From: Rhodobacter capsulatus
Lineage (GTDB): Bacteria > Pseudomonadota > Alphaproteobacteria > Rhodobacterales > Rhodobacteraceae
NCBI RefSeq assembly: GCF_005144475.1
Contig: NZ_SWJZ01000008.1
Span: 124,001-188,000, forward strand
DNA: 64,000 nucleotides
Reading direction: 5' to 3'
In this document: positions 17,389 through 24,751 of the stretch, one piece after another
Numbering within the stretch: position 1 is the first letter of the stretch
How the letters are laid out: each line of letters starts with the position of its first letter
Notes under the pieces: model-generated
The model's input: only the letters and a program-made list of their open reading frames with translations
What the model was told of the DNA's origin: nothing
Databases searched by the model: none
Position numbers and translations under genes: made by a program

Positions 17389-18102
17389 TTACTTCAGCGT
17401 CGAGATGACGTTGCGAATCCGTTCGTCTTCGCGGTCGAGGAAGGTCTGGCCCAGCTCATAGGCCCGTTGCACCTCGACCATCCGGGCGATTTCCCGCACC
17501 GGATCGACGTTCGACTGTTCGACCGCGCCCTGCATGACGCGGGCGTTTTCGGCCGGAACCGTGCCTTCGGGCACGGCGAATCGGGTGCCCGCCTGCAGGC
17601 TGATCGAGGTGGAATTCTGCGGCTCGTAAAGGCCGAGCTGCGCCAGCGGCTGCCCCTTGGCCGAAAGCGTGCCATCCTCGCCGACGGCGATCGGCCCCTG
17701 ATCGGCGGGCAGGAAGATCGGCGAGCCGCCGTTGTCGAGCACGCGGAACCCTTCGGGCGTGACCAGCTCGCCCTCGGGCGAGCGCAGGAAACTGCCCGCG
17801 CGGGTCAGCTGATTGCCCTCGGGCGTCTCGACCATGAAGAAGCCCTTGCCCTGAATGGCGAAATCGAGCTGGTTTCCGGTCGAGGCGATCGCCCCGTCTT
17901 CGAAATCGATGGTGCGGCCGCTGGCATGGGCCATCGAGAGGGAGGCCTCGTCCCCCTCGAGGGAGTCGACATATTCCGAAAACACCACCCCTTCGCGGCG
18001 GAAGCCGGTGGTGTTGACGTTGGCCATGTTGTTGGCGACCACCTGCATCTCGCGCATCAGGCCGGATTGGCGCGACAGGGCGGCATAGATCGTATTGTCC
18101 AT
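17389..18102 (-). CDS. flgF: Proximal rod protein FlgF
   Basis: A 237-residue rod protein, shorter than FlgG as expected. It has the N-terminal ANNMANVNTTGFRREGVVF and C-terminal REIARMVEVQRAYELGQTFLD motifs of axial proteins, plus the central QGKGFFMVETPEGNQLTRAGSF-like fold. It lies between fliQ (three-base gap) and flgG. Confidence 0.95.
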   Translation of the reverse strand: MDNTIYAALSRQSGLMREMQVVANNMANVNTTGFRREGVVFSEYVDSLEGDEASLSMAHASGRTIDFEDGAIASTGNQLDFAIQGKGFFMVETPEGNQLTRAGSFLRSPEGELVTPEGFRVLDNGGSPIFLPADQGPIAVGEDGTLSAKGQPLAQLGLYEPQNSTSISLQAGTRFAVPEGTVPAENARVMQGAVEQSNVDPVREIARMVEVQRAYELGQTFLDREDERIRNVISTLK

Positions 18103-18105
18103 GGC

Positions 18106-18372
18106 TCAGCTTCCGACGATGAGCGGGATGATCCCGGAGGTGAAGAAATCCACGAGCGTCTCGGACATGAAGGACATCGACACCCAGTAGACGACCAGCA
18201 TGGCCCCCACCTTCGGGACGAAGGTCAGCGTCATTTCCTGAACCGAGGTGAGTGCCTGGAAGAGGCCGATGGCGACCCCGGCGACGAGTGCCACGACAAG
18301 CATCGGCGCCGAGATCATCACTGCTATCCAGAGCCCTTCCCGCATCGCGTCAAAAAAGACGAGATCGGGCAT
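18106..18372 (-). CDS. fliQ: Flagellar export gate protein FliQ
   Basis: An 88-residue inner-membrane protein with two hydrophobic helices (about 14-38 and 52-76) and the family motif FQALTSVQEMTLTFVPK. FliQ forms the export gate with FliP and FliR in type III secretion. Those partners are not in the window. Its start is one base upstream of the fliE stop region, so it is tightly linked to fliE. Confidence 0.95.
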   Translation of the reverse strand: MPDLVFFDAMREGLWIAVMISAPMLVVALVAGVAIGLFQALTSVQEMTLTFVPKVGAMLVVYWVSMSFMSETLVDFFTSGIIPLIVGS

Positions 18373-18373
18373 C

Positions 18374-18670
18374 TTACACCGGCATCCGGAGGATTTCCTG
18401 ATAGGCCTCGACGACCTTGTTGCGCACCGTCACCGCGGTCTCGACCGCAAGTTCGGTCTGGGCGAGCGCCTGAACGAGCGTATGCGGATCGGCATTGCCA
18501 AGCATGGCGGCTTTCGCCGTATCCTCGCTTTGCTGCATCGTGTCGAGGAAGCTCGTGGCGATCTTGCCCAGCCCCCCGTCCCGATCCGCGTTGGAATTTC
18601 CGGCAAGCGGGGTGGCCGCCGAACGCGCCTGGGCATAGCCCTGGGTCGCAAGAGAAGTCTTGATGTCCAT
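18374..18670 (-). CDS. fliE: Flagellar hook-basal body protein FliE
   Basis: A 98-residue adaptor that joins the MS ring and export gate to the rod. It shows ADPHTLVQALAQTELAVETAVTVRNKVVEAYQEILRMPV at its C-terminus in separate conserved blocks (QTELAVETAVTVRNKVVEAY, then a terminal RMPV), as in the family. It sits between flgC and fliQ. Confidence 0.93.
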   Translation of the reverse strand: MDIKTSLATQGYAQARSAATPLAGNSNADRDGGLGKIATSFLDTMQQSEDTAKAAMLGNADPHTLVQALAQTELAVETAVTVRNKVVEAYQEILRMPV

Positions 18671-18692
18671 TCTGGACCTCCGTCTTCAGGTT

Positions 18693-19088
18693 TCAACGAC
18701 GCAGCAGCTCCATCAGCGCCGACGACATCTGCCGGGTCTGATCGAACATTCTGAGGTTCGCCTCGTAGCTGCGCTGCGCTTGACGCGCGTCTGCAACTTC
18801 GACCACCAGATCGACATTCGAGCCGTCGTAGTAGCCGTTCTCGTCGGCCAGCGGGCTGCCCGGATCATAGATTCGGGCCAGTTCCTTCTGGTCGAGTTCG
18901 ACAGGACCGAGTTGAACCCCGGTCGCCCCGCCGTCCTTCTGCGCCGCAAGCTCCTCGAAGCTGACCACCTTGCGGTGGTAGCCGGGGGTGTCGACGTTCG
19001 CGATGTTCTCCGAGACGTGGCGCAGGCGCATGGATTGCGCCTTCAGACCCGAGGCGGAGACCGAAAGAGTGGAAGTGAAATCGCCCAT
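18693..19088 (-). CDS. flgC: Proximal rod protein FlgC
   Basis: A 131-residue rod protein. SENIANVDTPGYHRKVVSFE near the N-terminus and VEVADARQAQRSYEANLRMF near the C-terminus are the paired rod motifs; the small size is normal. It is two bases after flgB. Confidence 0.96.
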   Translation of the reverse strand: MGDFTSTLSVSASGLKAQSMRLRHVSENIANVDTPGYHRKVVSFEELAAQKDGGATGVQLGPVELDQKELARIYDPGSPLADENGYYDGSNVDLVVEVADARQAQRSYEANLRMFDQTRQMSSALMELLRR

Positions 19089-19090
19089 GA

Positions 19091-19477
19091 TCAGCCCCGG
19101 CCAAGGCTGGCGCGCAGCACGTTGAGGGAGGATTTGTAGATCGCAAGGGCGCGGTCGTGCTGCCGTTTGACATCGACGGCCTTGACCATCTCGTCTTCAA
19201 GCGACACCCCGTTGCCGTCGGGCGAGGTGGCGTCCGGCGCCCGATCCTCGGTCACGGAGACGGCGTAAGAGCCGCTGGCGCCGATATGACCGGGCCGGGT
19301 GGCCCGCATCGGCTGCGCATGTTCGGTCCGGTAGCTGTCGGCAAAGGACACGACATCCTTGGCGCGGTAACCGGGGGTATCGGCATTGGCGATGTTGGTC
19401 GCAACCGCCCCTTCACGCAAGGCTGCATGGCGGGCCATGGCTTGCGACATCTGGAAGACTTCGAGTTTTTCGAACAT
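19091..19477 (-). CDS. flgB: Proximal rod protein FlgB
   Basis: A 128-residue rod subunit and first gene of the flgBC-fliEQ-flgFGAH-fliL operon. It has ATNIANADTPGYRAKDVVSF and a C-terminal DVKRQHDRALAIYKSSLNVL. The gap to divergent fliI is only 93 bases and must hold promoters for both sides. Confidence 0.95.
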   Translation of the reverse strand: MFEKLEVFQMSQAMARHAALREGAVATNIANADTPGYRAKDVVSFADSYRTEHAQPMRATRPGHIGASGSYAVSVTEDRAPDATSPDGNGVSLEDEMVKAVDVKRQHDRALAIYKSSLNVLRASLGRG

Positions 19478-19524
19478 CGGGGTTTCTCCTCCGAGCTATC
19501 AACCAAGGCTTAAGAGAGAATCGT

Positions 19525-19539
19525 TTAAAAAACGTTTCA
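19525..19539. promoter_or_regulatory. Possible degenerate CtrA site between flgB and fliI
   Basis: TTAA-AAAACGT-TTCA matches seven of eight bases of the CtrA consensus TTAA-N7-TTAA and lies in the AT-rich centre of the divergent flgB/fliI gap, itself part of a near-palindrome. Supported by context only. Confidence 0.35.
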
Positions 19540-19570
19540 AGAACACCGAACCGAAGACACGGGGGCCAGA

Positions 19571-20893
19571 ATGGCGTTGAACGGACTCGAACGACTGCAG
19601 GCAGAGATCGCGGATGTGGGGGCAGTGCACCCCGTCGGGCGGGTCTTCGAGGTGGGCAAGGGCACGATCGAGGTCAGCGGCCTGACCGCACGGGCGACGC
19701 TGGGGGACAGGGCGCGAATCCATGCCCAGTCCGGTCCGGTCTTCGGGGCCGAGGTGATCGCGCTGCGCCGGGGCGCGGTGACACTGCTGGCCGATTGCGC
19801 GGTCGAGGGCGTGGCCATCGGCGACCGCGTCGAGGTGCTGGGACAGGCGGGGATCGCCCCCGACGACAGCTGGATCGGGCGCATCGTCGACCCCTTCGGA
19901 CGTCCGCTGGATGGTCGGCCGCTGCTGCGCGGCGGTCACGACCGCAACATCCGCGCCACCCCCCCGCCCGCCGCCTTCCGTCGCCGTCTGGGGGACAGGG
20001 TCGAGACCGGCCTTGATGCGTTCAACACCCTGTTGCCGCTGGTGCGCGGGCAGCGCATCGGCCTCTTTGCGGGCTCGGGCGTCGGAAAATCCTCGCTTCT
20101 GGCGAAATTCGCCAAGGGGGTCGCCGCCGATGTGGTGGTGATCGCCCTGATCGGCGAGCGCGGCCGCGAGCTGCGCGAATTCGTCGAAAAGACGCTGGGA
20201 CCAGAGGGCATGGCGCGGTCGGTGATCGTCGCCGCGACCTCGGACCAGTCACCGCTGGTCCGGCGCCGCTGCGGCTGGGCGGCGATGACGGTGGCCGAAT
20301 ATTTCCGCGATCAGGGCAAACATGTGCTGTTTCTGGCCGACAGCGTGACGCGCTTTGCCGAGGCGCATCGCGAAGTGGCGCTGGCGGCGGGGGAACCGCC
20401 CAGCCTGCGCGGCTATCCGCCCTCGACCTCGCATCAGATCATGTCGCTGGCGGAACGGTCCGGCCCCGGGATGGAGGGGGCCGGCGACATCACGGCGGTG
20501 TTTTCGGTGCTGGTGGCGGGATCGGACATGGAAGAGCCGGTGGCCGACATCCTGCGCGGGACGCTTGATGGTCACGTGGTGCTGGATCGGGGCATCGCCG
20601 AACGTGGCCGATTCCCGGCCATCGATCTGCTGCGCTCGGTGTCGCGGTCGCTGCCGGATGCCGCGACCCCGGCCGAGAACGAGCTGATCGCCAAGGCGCG
20701 CAAGCTTCTGGGCGCCTACGACCGGGCCGAGATGATGATTCAGGCGGGTCTTTATGCGGCAGGCAGCGATCCGGTGATCGACGCCGCGATCAAGGTCTGG
20801 CCTGCGCTGGACGGTTTTCTGGCCCGCGATGCGGCGGATGGCACGCGTTCGAGCTTTTCGCGGCTCAGCGTGGCCCTGGCACCTGCCGGGTGA
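19571..20893 (+). CDS. fliI: Flagellum-specific export ATPase FliI
   Basis: A 440-residue ATPase related to F1-beta that energises type III export of flagellar parts. Walker A is GLFAGSGVGKSSLL (about 160-173), followed by VIALIGERGREL, Walker B region VLFLADSVTRFAEA and GYPPSTSHQIMSLAERSG. Length is normal. It is divergent from flgB and alone on plus here; its stop is 22 bases from the convergent DUF1217 gene. Confidence 0.97.
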   Translation: MALNGLERLQAEIADVGAVHPVGRVFEVGKGTIEVSGLTARATLGDRARIHAQSGPVFGAEVIALRRGAVTLLADCAVEGVAIGDRVEVLGQAGIAPDDSWIGRIVDPFGRPLDGRPLLRGGHDRNIRATPPPAAFRRRLGDRVETGLDAFNTLLPLVRGQRIGLFAGSGVGKSSLLAKFAKGVAADVVVIALIGERGRELREFVEKTLGPEGMARSVIVAATSDQSPLVRRRCGWAAMTVAEYFRDQGKHVLFLADSVTRFAEAHREVALAAGEPPSLRGYPPSTSHQIMSLAERSGPGMEGAGDITAVFSVLVAGSDMEEPVADILRGTLDGHVVLDRGIAERGRFPAIDLLRSVSRSLPDAATPAENELIAKARKLLGAYDRAEMMIQAGLYAAGSDPVIDAAIKVWPALDGFLARDAADGTRSSFSRLSVALAPAG

Positions 20894-20914
20894 GCCACCC
20901 GGCCGCTGGCGCCT

Positions 20915-21742
20915 TCAGACGCGTTTCGACAGCAGGGAGGTGACGGAGCCGCCTGCCTGCAGCAATTGCAGGGCGACGCTGCCGGAGGAGATGGTGCTGT
21001 TCGTCTCGAGCTGCGAGCGCACCAGATAGAGCCGGATGGTCTTTTCCATCACCGCACTGTCCGAGAAGGTGGAAAAGTCGGAACTGCCCAGAACGGATTT
21101 CGCCTTCTGGGTATAGATGACCAGCTGCTGATCGACATCAAGCGAACTGACGCTCTCGGGCAGGCCAAGGGCCGTCCGCATTACCGTGCTCAGCGACTTC
21201 GAGCCGATCACCGAATACCATTTCGCATTGTTGGTGCTGGAGGAGGCGACCAGTTCGCCCAGATCGCGCTGCGCCGCCATCGCAAGGCGATAGCTCTCGT
21301 CACTCTCGCCGACGGCGGTTTCGAACTGCCGGGTCTCGTATTTGGCCAGGATCTCGTCGGCAAAACCGCTGGTCTGCGTGCGCGGCGCATCGGGATTGTC
21401 GCCAAAGCCGAAGGCGGTCGCCAGCTTGAGATAGGTCTTGTCGGCCAGCTTGTTGGCAAGGCCGGTCTTGTCGTCCGCGGCGGTTTCCAGAACCTTGCGG
21501 ATGAAGAACTTGTTGTCGATGTCGGAGTCGAGCCCGAAGGCGCCCAGCGCCACTTTCAACAGCCGACGATCCGAGACCAGATCCTCCGCCGTCGTGATCG
21601 AGCCGATCTTGGCGCGAAAGTAATCTTCGTCGCGCTTGATGTCGGCAGAGGCGGCAAAGGCCGCCTTCTGCTTTTCCATGGTCCGGTTCAACAACTTCCA
21701 GCCCGCATAACCGCTGGCCGGAATGACCGGCGTGTAGCTCAT
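20915..21742 (-). CDS. DUF1217 flagellar-locus protein
   Basis: A 275-residue soluble protein without signal or membrane segment. The sequence SADIKRDEDYFRAKIGSITTAEDLVSDRRLLKVALGAFGL in its N-terminal third is characteristic of the DUF1217 family, found almost only in alphaproteobacterial flagellar clusters. The C-terminus is helical and Ser-rich. Its function is not established. The start overlaps the flbT stop by four bases, so it is translated with flagellin biogenesis factors, which suggests a role with flagellin or the filament. Confidence 0.85.
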   Translation of the reverse strand: MSYTPVIPASGYAGWKLLNRTMEKQKAAFAASADIKRDEDYFRAKIGSITTAEDLVSDRRLLKVALGAFGLDSDIDNKFFIRKVLETAADDKTGLANKLADKTYLKLATAFGFGDNPDAPRTQTSGFADEILAKYETRQFETAVGESDESYRLAMAAQRDLGELVASSSTNNAKWYSVIGSKSLSTVMRTALGLPESVSSLDVDQQLVIYTQKAKSVLGSSDFSTFSDSAVMEKTIRLYLVRSQLETNSTISSGSVALQLLQAGGSVTSLLSKRV

Positions 21743-22143
21743 GCGCTGCCGGCGGCGAGGAGCCGCTCCTCCCGTGGCAAGAGCGCCCGCAGCGATTTCA
21801 GCGCCTGATAATGCTGATCCTCCAGCACGGCGGCCGTCGCCTGCGTCAGATGGGCCCGGCTGTCGTGATCGGTCAGAACCTGGCTGAGCTGCTCGATGCC
21901 GCGCAAAAGCTGCATCCGCGCTTCCGAGGATTCGGCGTCGCCGGACAGAACCAGCTGCGCGATGTAGCAGACGCGCCGCACCGGGGTATTGACTTCCTCG
22001 GGGTGGATCGCGTCGCGCAGGCGCAGGATATGGGCATTGGGCGTCATGATCGCGAGACGGGAGCGGCGATCGCCATTTTCAATGACGGCGCCGTTGATCA
22101 GAACGCGTTCCTTCGGGGCAAGTTTCAGGACAAGACCGGTCAT
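21739..22143 (-). CDS. flbT: Flagellar biosynthesis repressor FlbT
   Basis: A 134-residue protein with the FlbT features LKLAPKERVLINGAVIENGDRR and ILRLRDAIHPEEVNTPVRRVCYIAQLVL, split here over its first 70 residues. In Caulobacter FlbT binds the 5' leader of flagellin mRNA and controls its stability until the hook is done. It overlaps flaF by four bases and sits just downstream of flagellin, as expected. Confidence 0.95.
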   Translation of the reverse strand: MTGLVLKLAPKERVLINGAVIENGDRRSRLAIMTPNAHILRLRDAIHPEEVNTPVRRVCYIAQLVLSGDAESSEARMQLLRGIEQLSQVLTDHDSRAHLTQATAAVLEDQHYQALKSLRALLPREERLLAAGSA

Positions 22144-22517
22144 TCCGCACCGCCCTCGCGACGCAGGCCGCGCATGATCGCGGTGTTGATGTCGATCAGA
22201 ACATCGACCGAGGCCTCGCCCTTGAGAACCTTGGCGCTGTGCGCCTGGGTGAACTGGTTGAGGTAGAAGATGCGCGCCCGGAGCGTATCGGGAAGCTCGT
22301 TGTCGGGCAGGGCGACATCGACCGCAAGGGTCGTCCACAGACGACGATTGTCATAAAGGGCACGCACAACTGCGGGAAAGTTTGATTTTTCCAGACCGGC
22401 CGCCTGTTTCAGGCGGTGCGTCACGCGCGCGAAGATTTCATATTCGGTGCCGCGCAGGGTACGGGTGGGCTGACCGGGGTTTGCATAGGCCGTTTTGGCC
22501 AGAATCGTGGCGTTCAC
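22140..22517 (-). CDS. flaF: Flagellin biosynthesis regulator FlaF
   Basis: A 125-residue protein of the FlaF family; segments AYANPGQPTRTLRGTEYEIF and LPDTLRARIFYLNQFTQAHS support the call. FlaF is needed for flagellin production or export and acts opposite to FlbT. The start is GTG, with GGAAGG about 10 bases upstream. It begins 87 bases after the flagellin stop, past two hairpins. Confidence 0.93.
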   Translation of the reverse strand: MNATILAKTAYANPGQPTRTLRGTEYEIFARVTHRLKQAAGLEKSNFPAVVRALYDNRRLWTTLAVDVALPDNELPDTLRARIFYLNQFTQAHSAKVLKGEASVDVLIDINTAIMRGLRREGGAE

Positions 22518-22550
22518 AGGAATACCTTCCAGTGGCGAGAGGGGTCAGAT

Positions 22551-22594
22551 CGCGGCTTTGCCGCGGGAAGAGGGGGCGCCGTCAAGGCGCCCCC
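22551..22594 (-). terminator. Two GC hairpins after the flagellin gene
   Basis: A perfect 9-bp stem (22572-22580 with 22586-22594, loop GTCAA) is followed in the direction of transcription by a 6-bp stem (22551-22556 with 22560-22565). There is no good U-run, so it probably stabilises flagellin mRNA or lets only part of the transcripts go on into flaF-flbT. Confidence 0.65.
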
Positions 22595-22604
22595 GAGAAG
22601 GTCA

Positions 22605-23801
22605 TTACTTGAAGAGCGACAGGATCGATTGCGGCTGCTGGTTGGCGATCGAGAGCGACTGGATGCCCAGCTGCTGCTGCGTTTGCAGCGCCTGCAGACG
22701 CGCCGAAGCCTCTTCCATGTCGGCGTCGACAAGGGCGCCGATCCCGGTCTTCAGCGCATCGCCCAGATCGCTGACGAAGGTCGCCTGGCTTTCGATCCGC
22801 GATTCGACGGCACCGAAGGCCGCAGCGGCATCGATGGCCCCGTTGATCATCGACTCGATCTCGGCCACGGTGTTGGACGAGGTGAAGCCGTTCAGCCCCG
22901 CCAGCGGACCGGACCCCGCCGCGTTGATCGCAACGCTCATGTTGACACCAAGCGTGTTGGCGGCATCGACGTTGATCGTCAGGTCGGCCGGGTTGGTCGC
23001 GGGATCGTAGGTCGCGGTGATCCCGCTCATCCCGGCGCCCATCACCTGGCTGAACAGGTTCGCGGTCGCGACTTCGTTCACATCCGAGCCCGAGTCCACA
23101 TCGGCTTGCGAGACGGTGTAGCTGAAGCTGCGATCCGCGATCGCCAGGGTCACGGTCTCCCCAACGGCCATACCGGACAGCGCGAAACCTTCCGAAGCGC
23201 CCGCGGCAATCGCCGAAGCCCCCTTGTTCGTCCCGGCCGCGACGAAGTTGGTCGCGTTGGCACCGGCAGCCACCGCACCGGTCGCAACCGTGGTGGCGGT
23301 GGTGCTCATGTCCTGACGGGCGATGTTGATCGTGTTCGTCGAGACGGTGTTGCCCGAGCGGTCGAGCGAGCCGAGGATCGTTTCGTTCCCCGCCGAGCTG
23401 ATCAGGTTGACGCCATTGAACTGCGCGCCGCTGATCTTCGATTCGATCATGCTGACAAGTTCGCCGATCTCGTCGTCGAGCTTGCCGGTATCGGCCGAGG
23501 GATCCTGCGCCGCGACGATCTTCTCCTTGATCGTCTTCAGGTCTTCGGTGATCGATTCAACGGCGGTCCGGGCCACCGACACCATCGACTGACCGGTGGC
23601 GAGGCTGGTCGAGACCGACTCAAAGCCGCTGACGTCCGATTCCATCACTTTCGAGATGGCCCAGACGGCCGAGTTGTCCTTGGCCGAAGCCACGGTCTTG
23701 CCGGTCGAGATTTCCGACTGGGTCTTGGCGAGGTTCGAGTTGATGCCCTTGAGGGTCTGCAGCGCGACCATCGCGCTGGTGTTGGTGTTGATGCTGGACA
23801 T
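22605..23801 (-). CDS. fliC: Flagellin
   Basis: A 398-residue filament subunit. The conserved N-terminal D0/D1 begins MSSINTNTSAMVALQTLKGI with SEISTGKTVASAKDNSAVWAI, and the C-terminus ends in LGIQSLSIANQQPQSILSLF. The middle (about 150-300) is variable and Ala/Thr/Gly-rich, i.e. the exposed domain. It has no Cys, as usual. It stands in front of flaF-flbT with a 209-base upstream region, and is exported unprocessed through the flagellar channel. Confidence 0.96.
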   Translation of the reverse strand: MSSINTNTSAMVALQTLKGINSNLAKTQSEISTGKTVASAKDNSAVWAISKVMESDVSGFESVSTSLATGQSMVSVARTAVESITEDLKTIKEKIVAAQDPSADTGKLDDEIGELVSMIESKISGAQFNGVNLISSAGNETILGSLDRSGNTVSTNTINIARQDMSTTATTVATGAVAAGANATNFVAAGTNKGASAIAAGASEGFALSGMAVGETVTLAIADRSFSYTVSQADVDSGSDVNEVATANLFSQVMGAGMSGITATYDPATNPADLTINVDAANTLGVNMSVAINAAGSGPLAGLNGFTSSNTVAEIESMINGAIDAAAAFGAVESRIESQATFVSDLGDALKTGIGALVDADMEEASARLQALQTQQQLGIQSLSIANQQPQSILSLFK

Positions 23802-23946
23802 GTCAGGTCCTTCGTCTTTGGCGCTTTGCGCCGGGTTTCACTTGCCGTCGGTAAAACGGCGCCTACGGCTTTCTGACCCGTGCGGCCGCATCGCTGCAGA
23901 ACCGCGCCACCCCTCGGGATGCAGGGGAACCTTGGCATGCGAAGAC

Positions 23947-23983
23947 CTAACGAAGTGCTAAGGCCGCCCTTTCGGACGGCCTT
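23947..23983 (-). promoter_or_regulatory. Hairpin and CtrA-like repeat upstream of flagellin
   Basis: On minus, an AAGGCCGTCC/GGGCGGCCTT stem (23983-23960, one G-U) with GAAA loop follows flgN by 27 bases and may end that transcript. It runs into TTAG-CACTTCG-TTAG (23961-23947), which has the spacing of a CtrA box but one mismatch in each half. No convincing sigma-28 or sigma-54 promoter was found in the remaining gap before flagellin. Confidence 0.35.
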
Positions 23984-24010
23984 GGATAGTTCGGATTTTC
24001 TGAGAATGGT

Positions 24011-24355
24011 TTACGCCCGTCGCTCGACCGAGCCGCCTTCGGGGCTGATCTTGCGGGCCTTTCCGTGCTGATCGTAGCTGGTATAGCTTTTCGAGGCCTC
24101 GCGGATCTCGGCCAGACGCGCCTGCACCGACCGCACCCCCTTGATCGCCGCATCGAGCAGACGCTGGTTCTCGATCGCCATTTCCTGCGCCGCCAGCAGC
24201 AGACGCGCGGGCGTGCCCTTCAGCTCCTCCATCAACTCTTCCTTGCGGGTGACAAGATCCGGCAACGCCGCGAATTCGGCATTGCGGATCACATCCTTCT
24301 CAAGGCGCAACAGGTCGATCAGCCGGGTGATCCGGTCCTCGGTTTCATTCTGCAT
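24011..24355 (-). CDS. flgN: FlgN-like flagellar chaperone
   Basis: A 114-residue helical, coiled-coil protein (ITRLIDLLRLEKDVIRNAEFAAL, RKEELMEELK, then a second helix with NQRLLDAAIKGVRSVQARL). It resembles FlgN, which escorts FlgK and FlgL to the export gate. Sequence conservation in this family is weak, so the call rests on size, helical pattern and position after flgJ, whose 3' end it overlaps by 11 bases. Confidence 0.7.
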   Translation of the reverse strand: MQNETEDRITRLIDLLRLEKDVIRNAEFAALPDLVTRKEELMEELKGTPARLLLAAQEMAIENQRLLDAAIKGVRSVQARLAEIREASKSYTSYDQHGKARKISPEGGSVERRA

Positions 24356-24641
24356 GCTCCGCTCCTTTCTGCAGCGACTGGAAAATGCTCTCGGCAAGAC
24401 CGATGCCACCGGACTTGACCATCATGCTGGCGTATTCATCGACAAGAAACGAGGCGAACTGCTCTTCTCCGACGCCGCCGTTGAAACCCTCCTGCGTCTT
24501 GCCAAGGCCGCTGTGCTTCAACATTTCGGCCAGAAAACTGGCCTCGAGTTCCTGCGCCTTCAGACGCAGGGCCTTTTCATCTGCAGCCTTGCGGTCGGGC
24601 AAGGCCTGCGGGGGGGAGGCCATGAGAGGCCGGGTATCCAT
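24345..24641 (-). CDS. flgJ: Rod-binding protein FlgJ (N-terminal domain only)
   Basis: A 98-residue protein equal to the rod-binding half of FlgJ: LKAQELEASFLAEMLKHSGL, then FASFLVDEYASMMVKSGGIGLAESI. It lacks the peptidoglycan hydrolase domain of enterobacterial FlgJ, as is usual in alphaproteobacteria, so a separate hydrolase must open the wall for the rod. I chose MDTRPLM; an upstream extension has no conserved residues. Confidence 0.88.
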   Translation of the reverse strand: MDTRPLMASPPQALPDRKAADEKALRLKAQELEASFLAEMLKHSGLGKTQEGFNGGVGEEQFASFLVDEYASMMVKSGGIGLAESIFQSLQKGAEHAE

Positions 24642-24689
24642 GGGAATCGCTCCAATTGAACCGATTTCGTTTTGTTCTCCCACAACGAG

Positions 24690-24704
24690 GTAAAGAAGCA
24701 GTAA
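24690..24704. promoter_or_regulatory. Possible CtrA-like direct repeat between flgJ and fliK
   Basis: GTAA-AGAAGCA-GTAA (TTAC-N7-TTAC on minus) has CtrA half-site spacing with one mismatch per half and lies in the 110-base divergent gap. Weak by itself; noted because similar repeats stand before other flagellar genes here. Confidence 0.25.
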
Positions 24705-24751
24705 CCTCCTGCTGCCATTCTGCCCGGGTCACAGGCAGAAGTCGTGAGGCC

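Noticed and set aside
23870-23900. Sigma-54 promoter candidate before flagellin (TGGCGCGGTTCTGCA on minus)
   Set aside because: The GG to GC distance is one base too short, which normally abolishes sigma-54 recognition.
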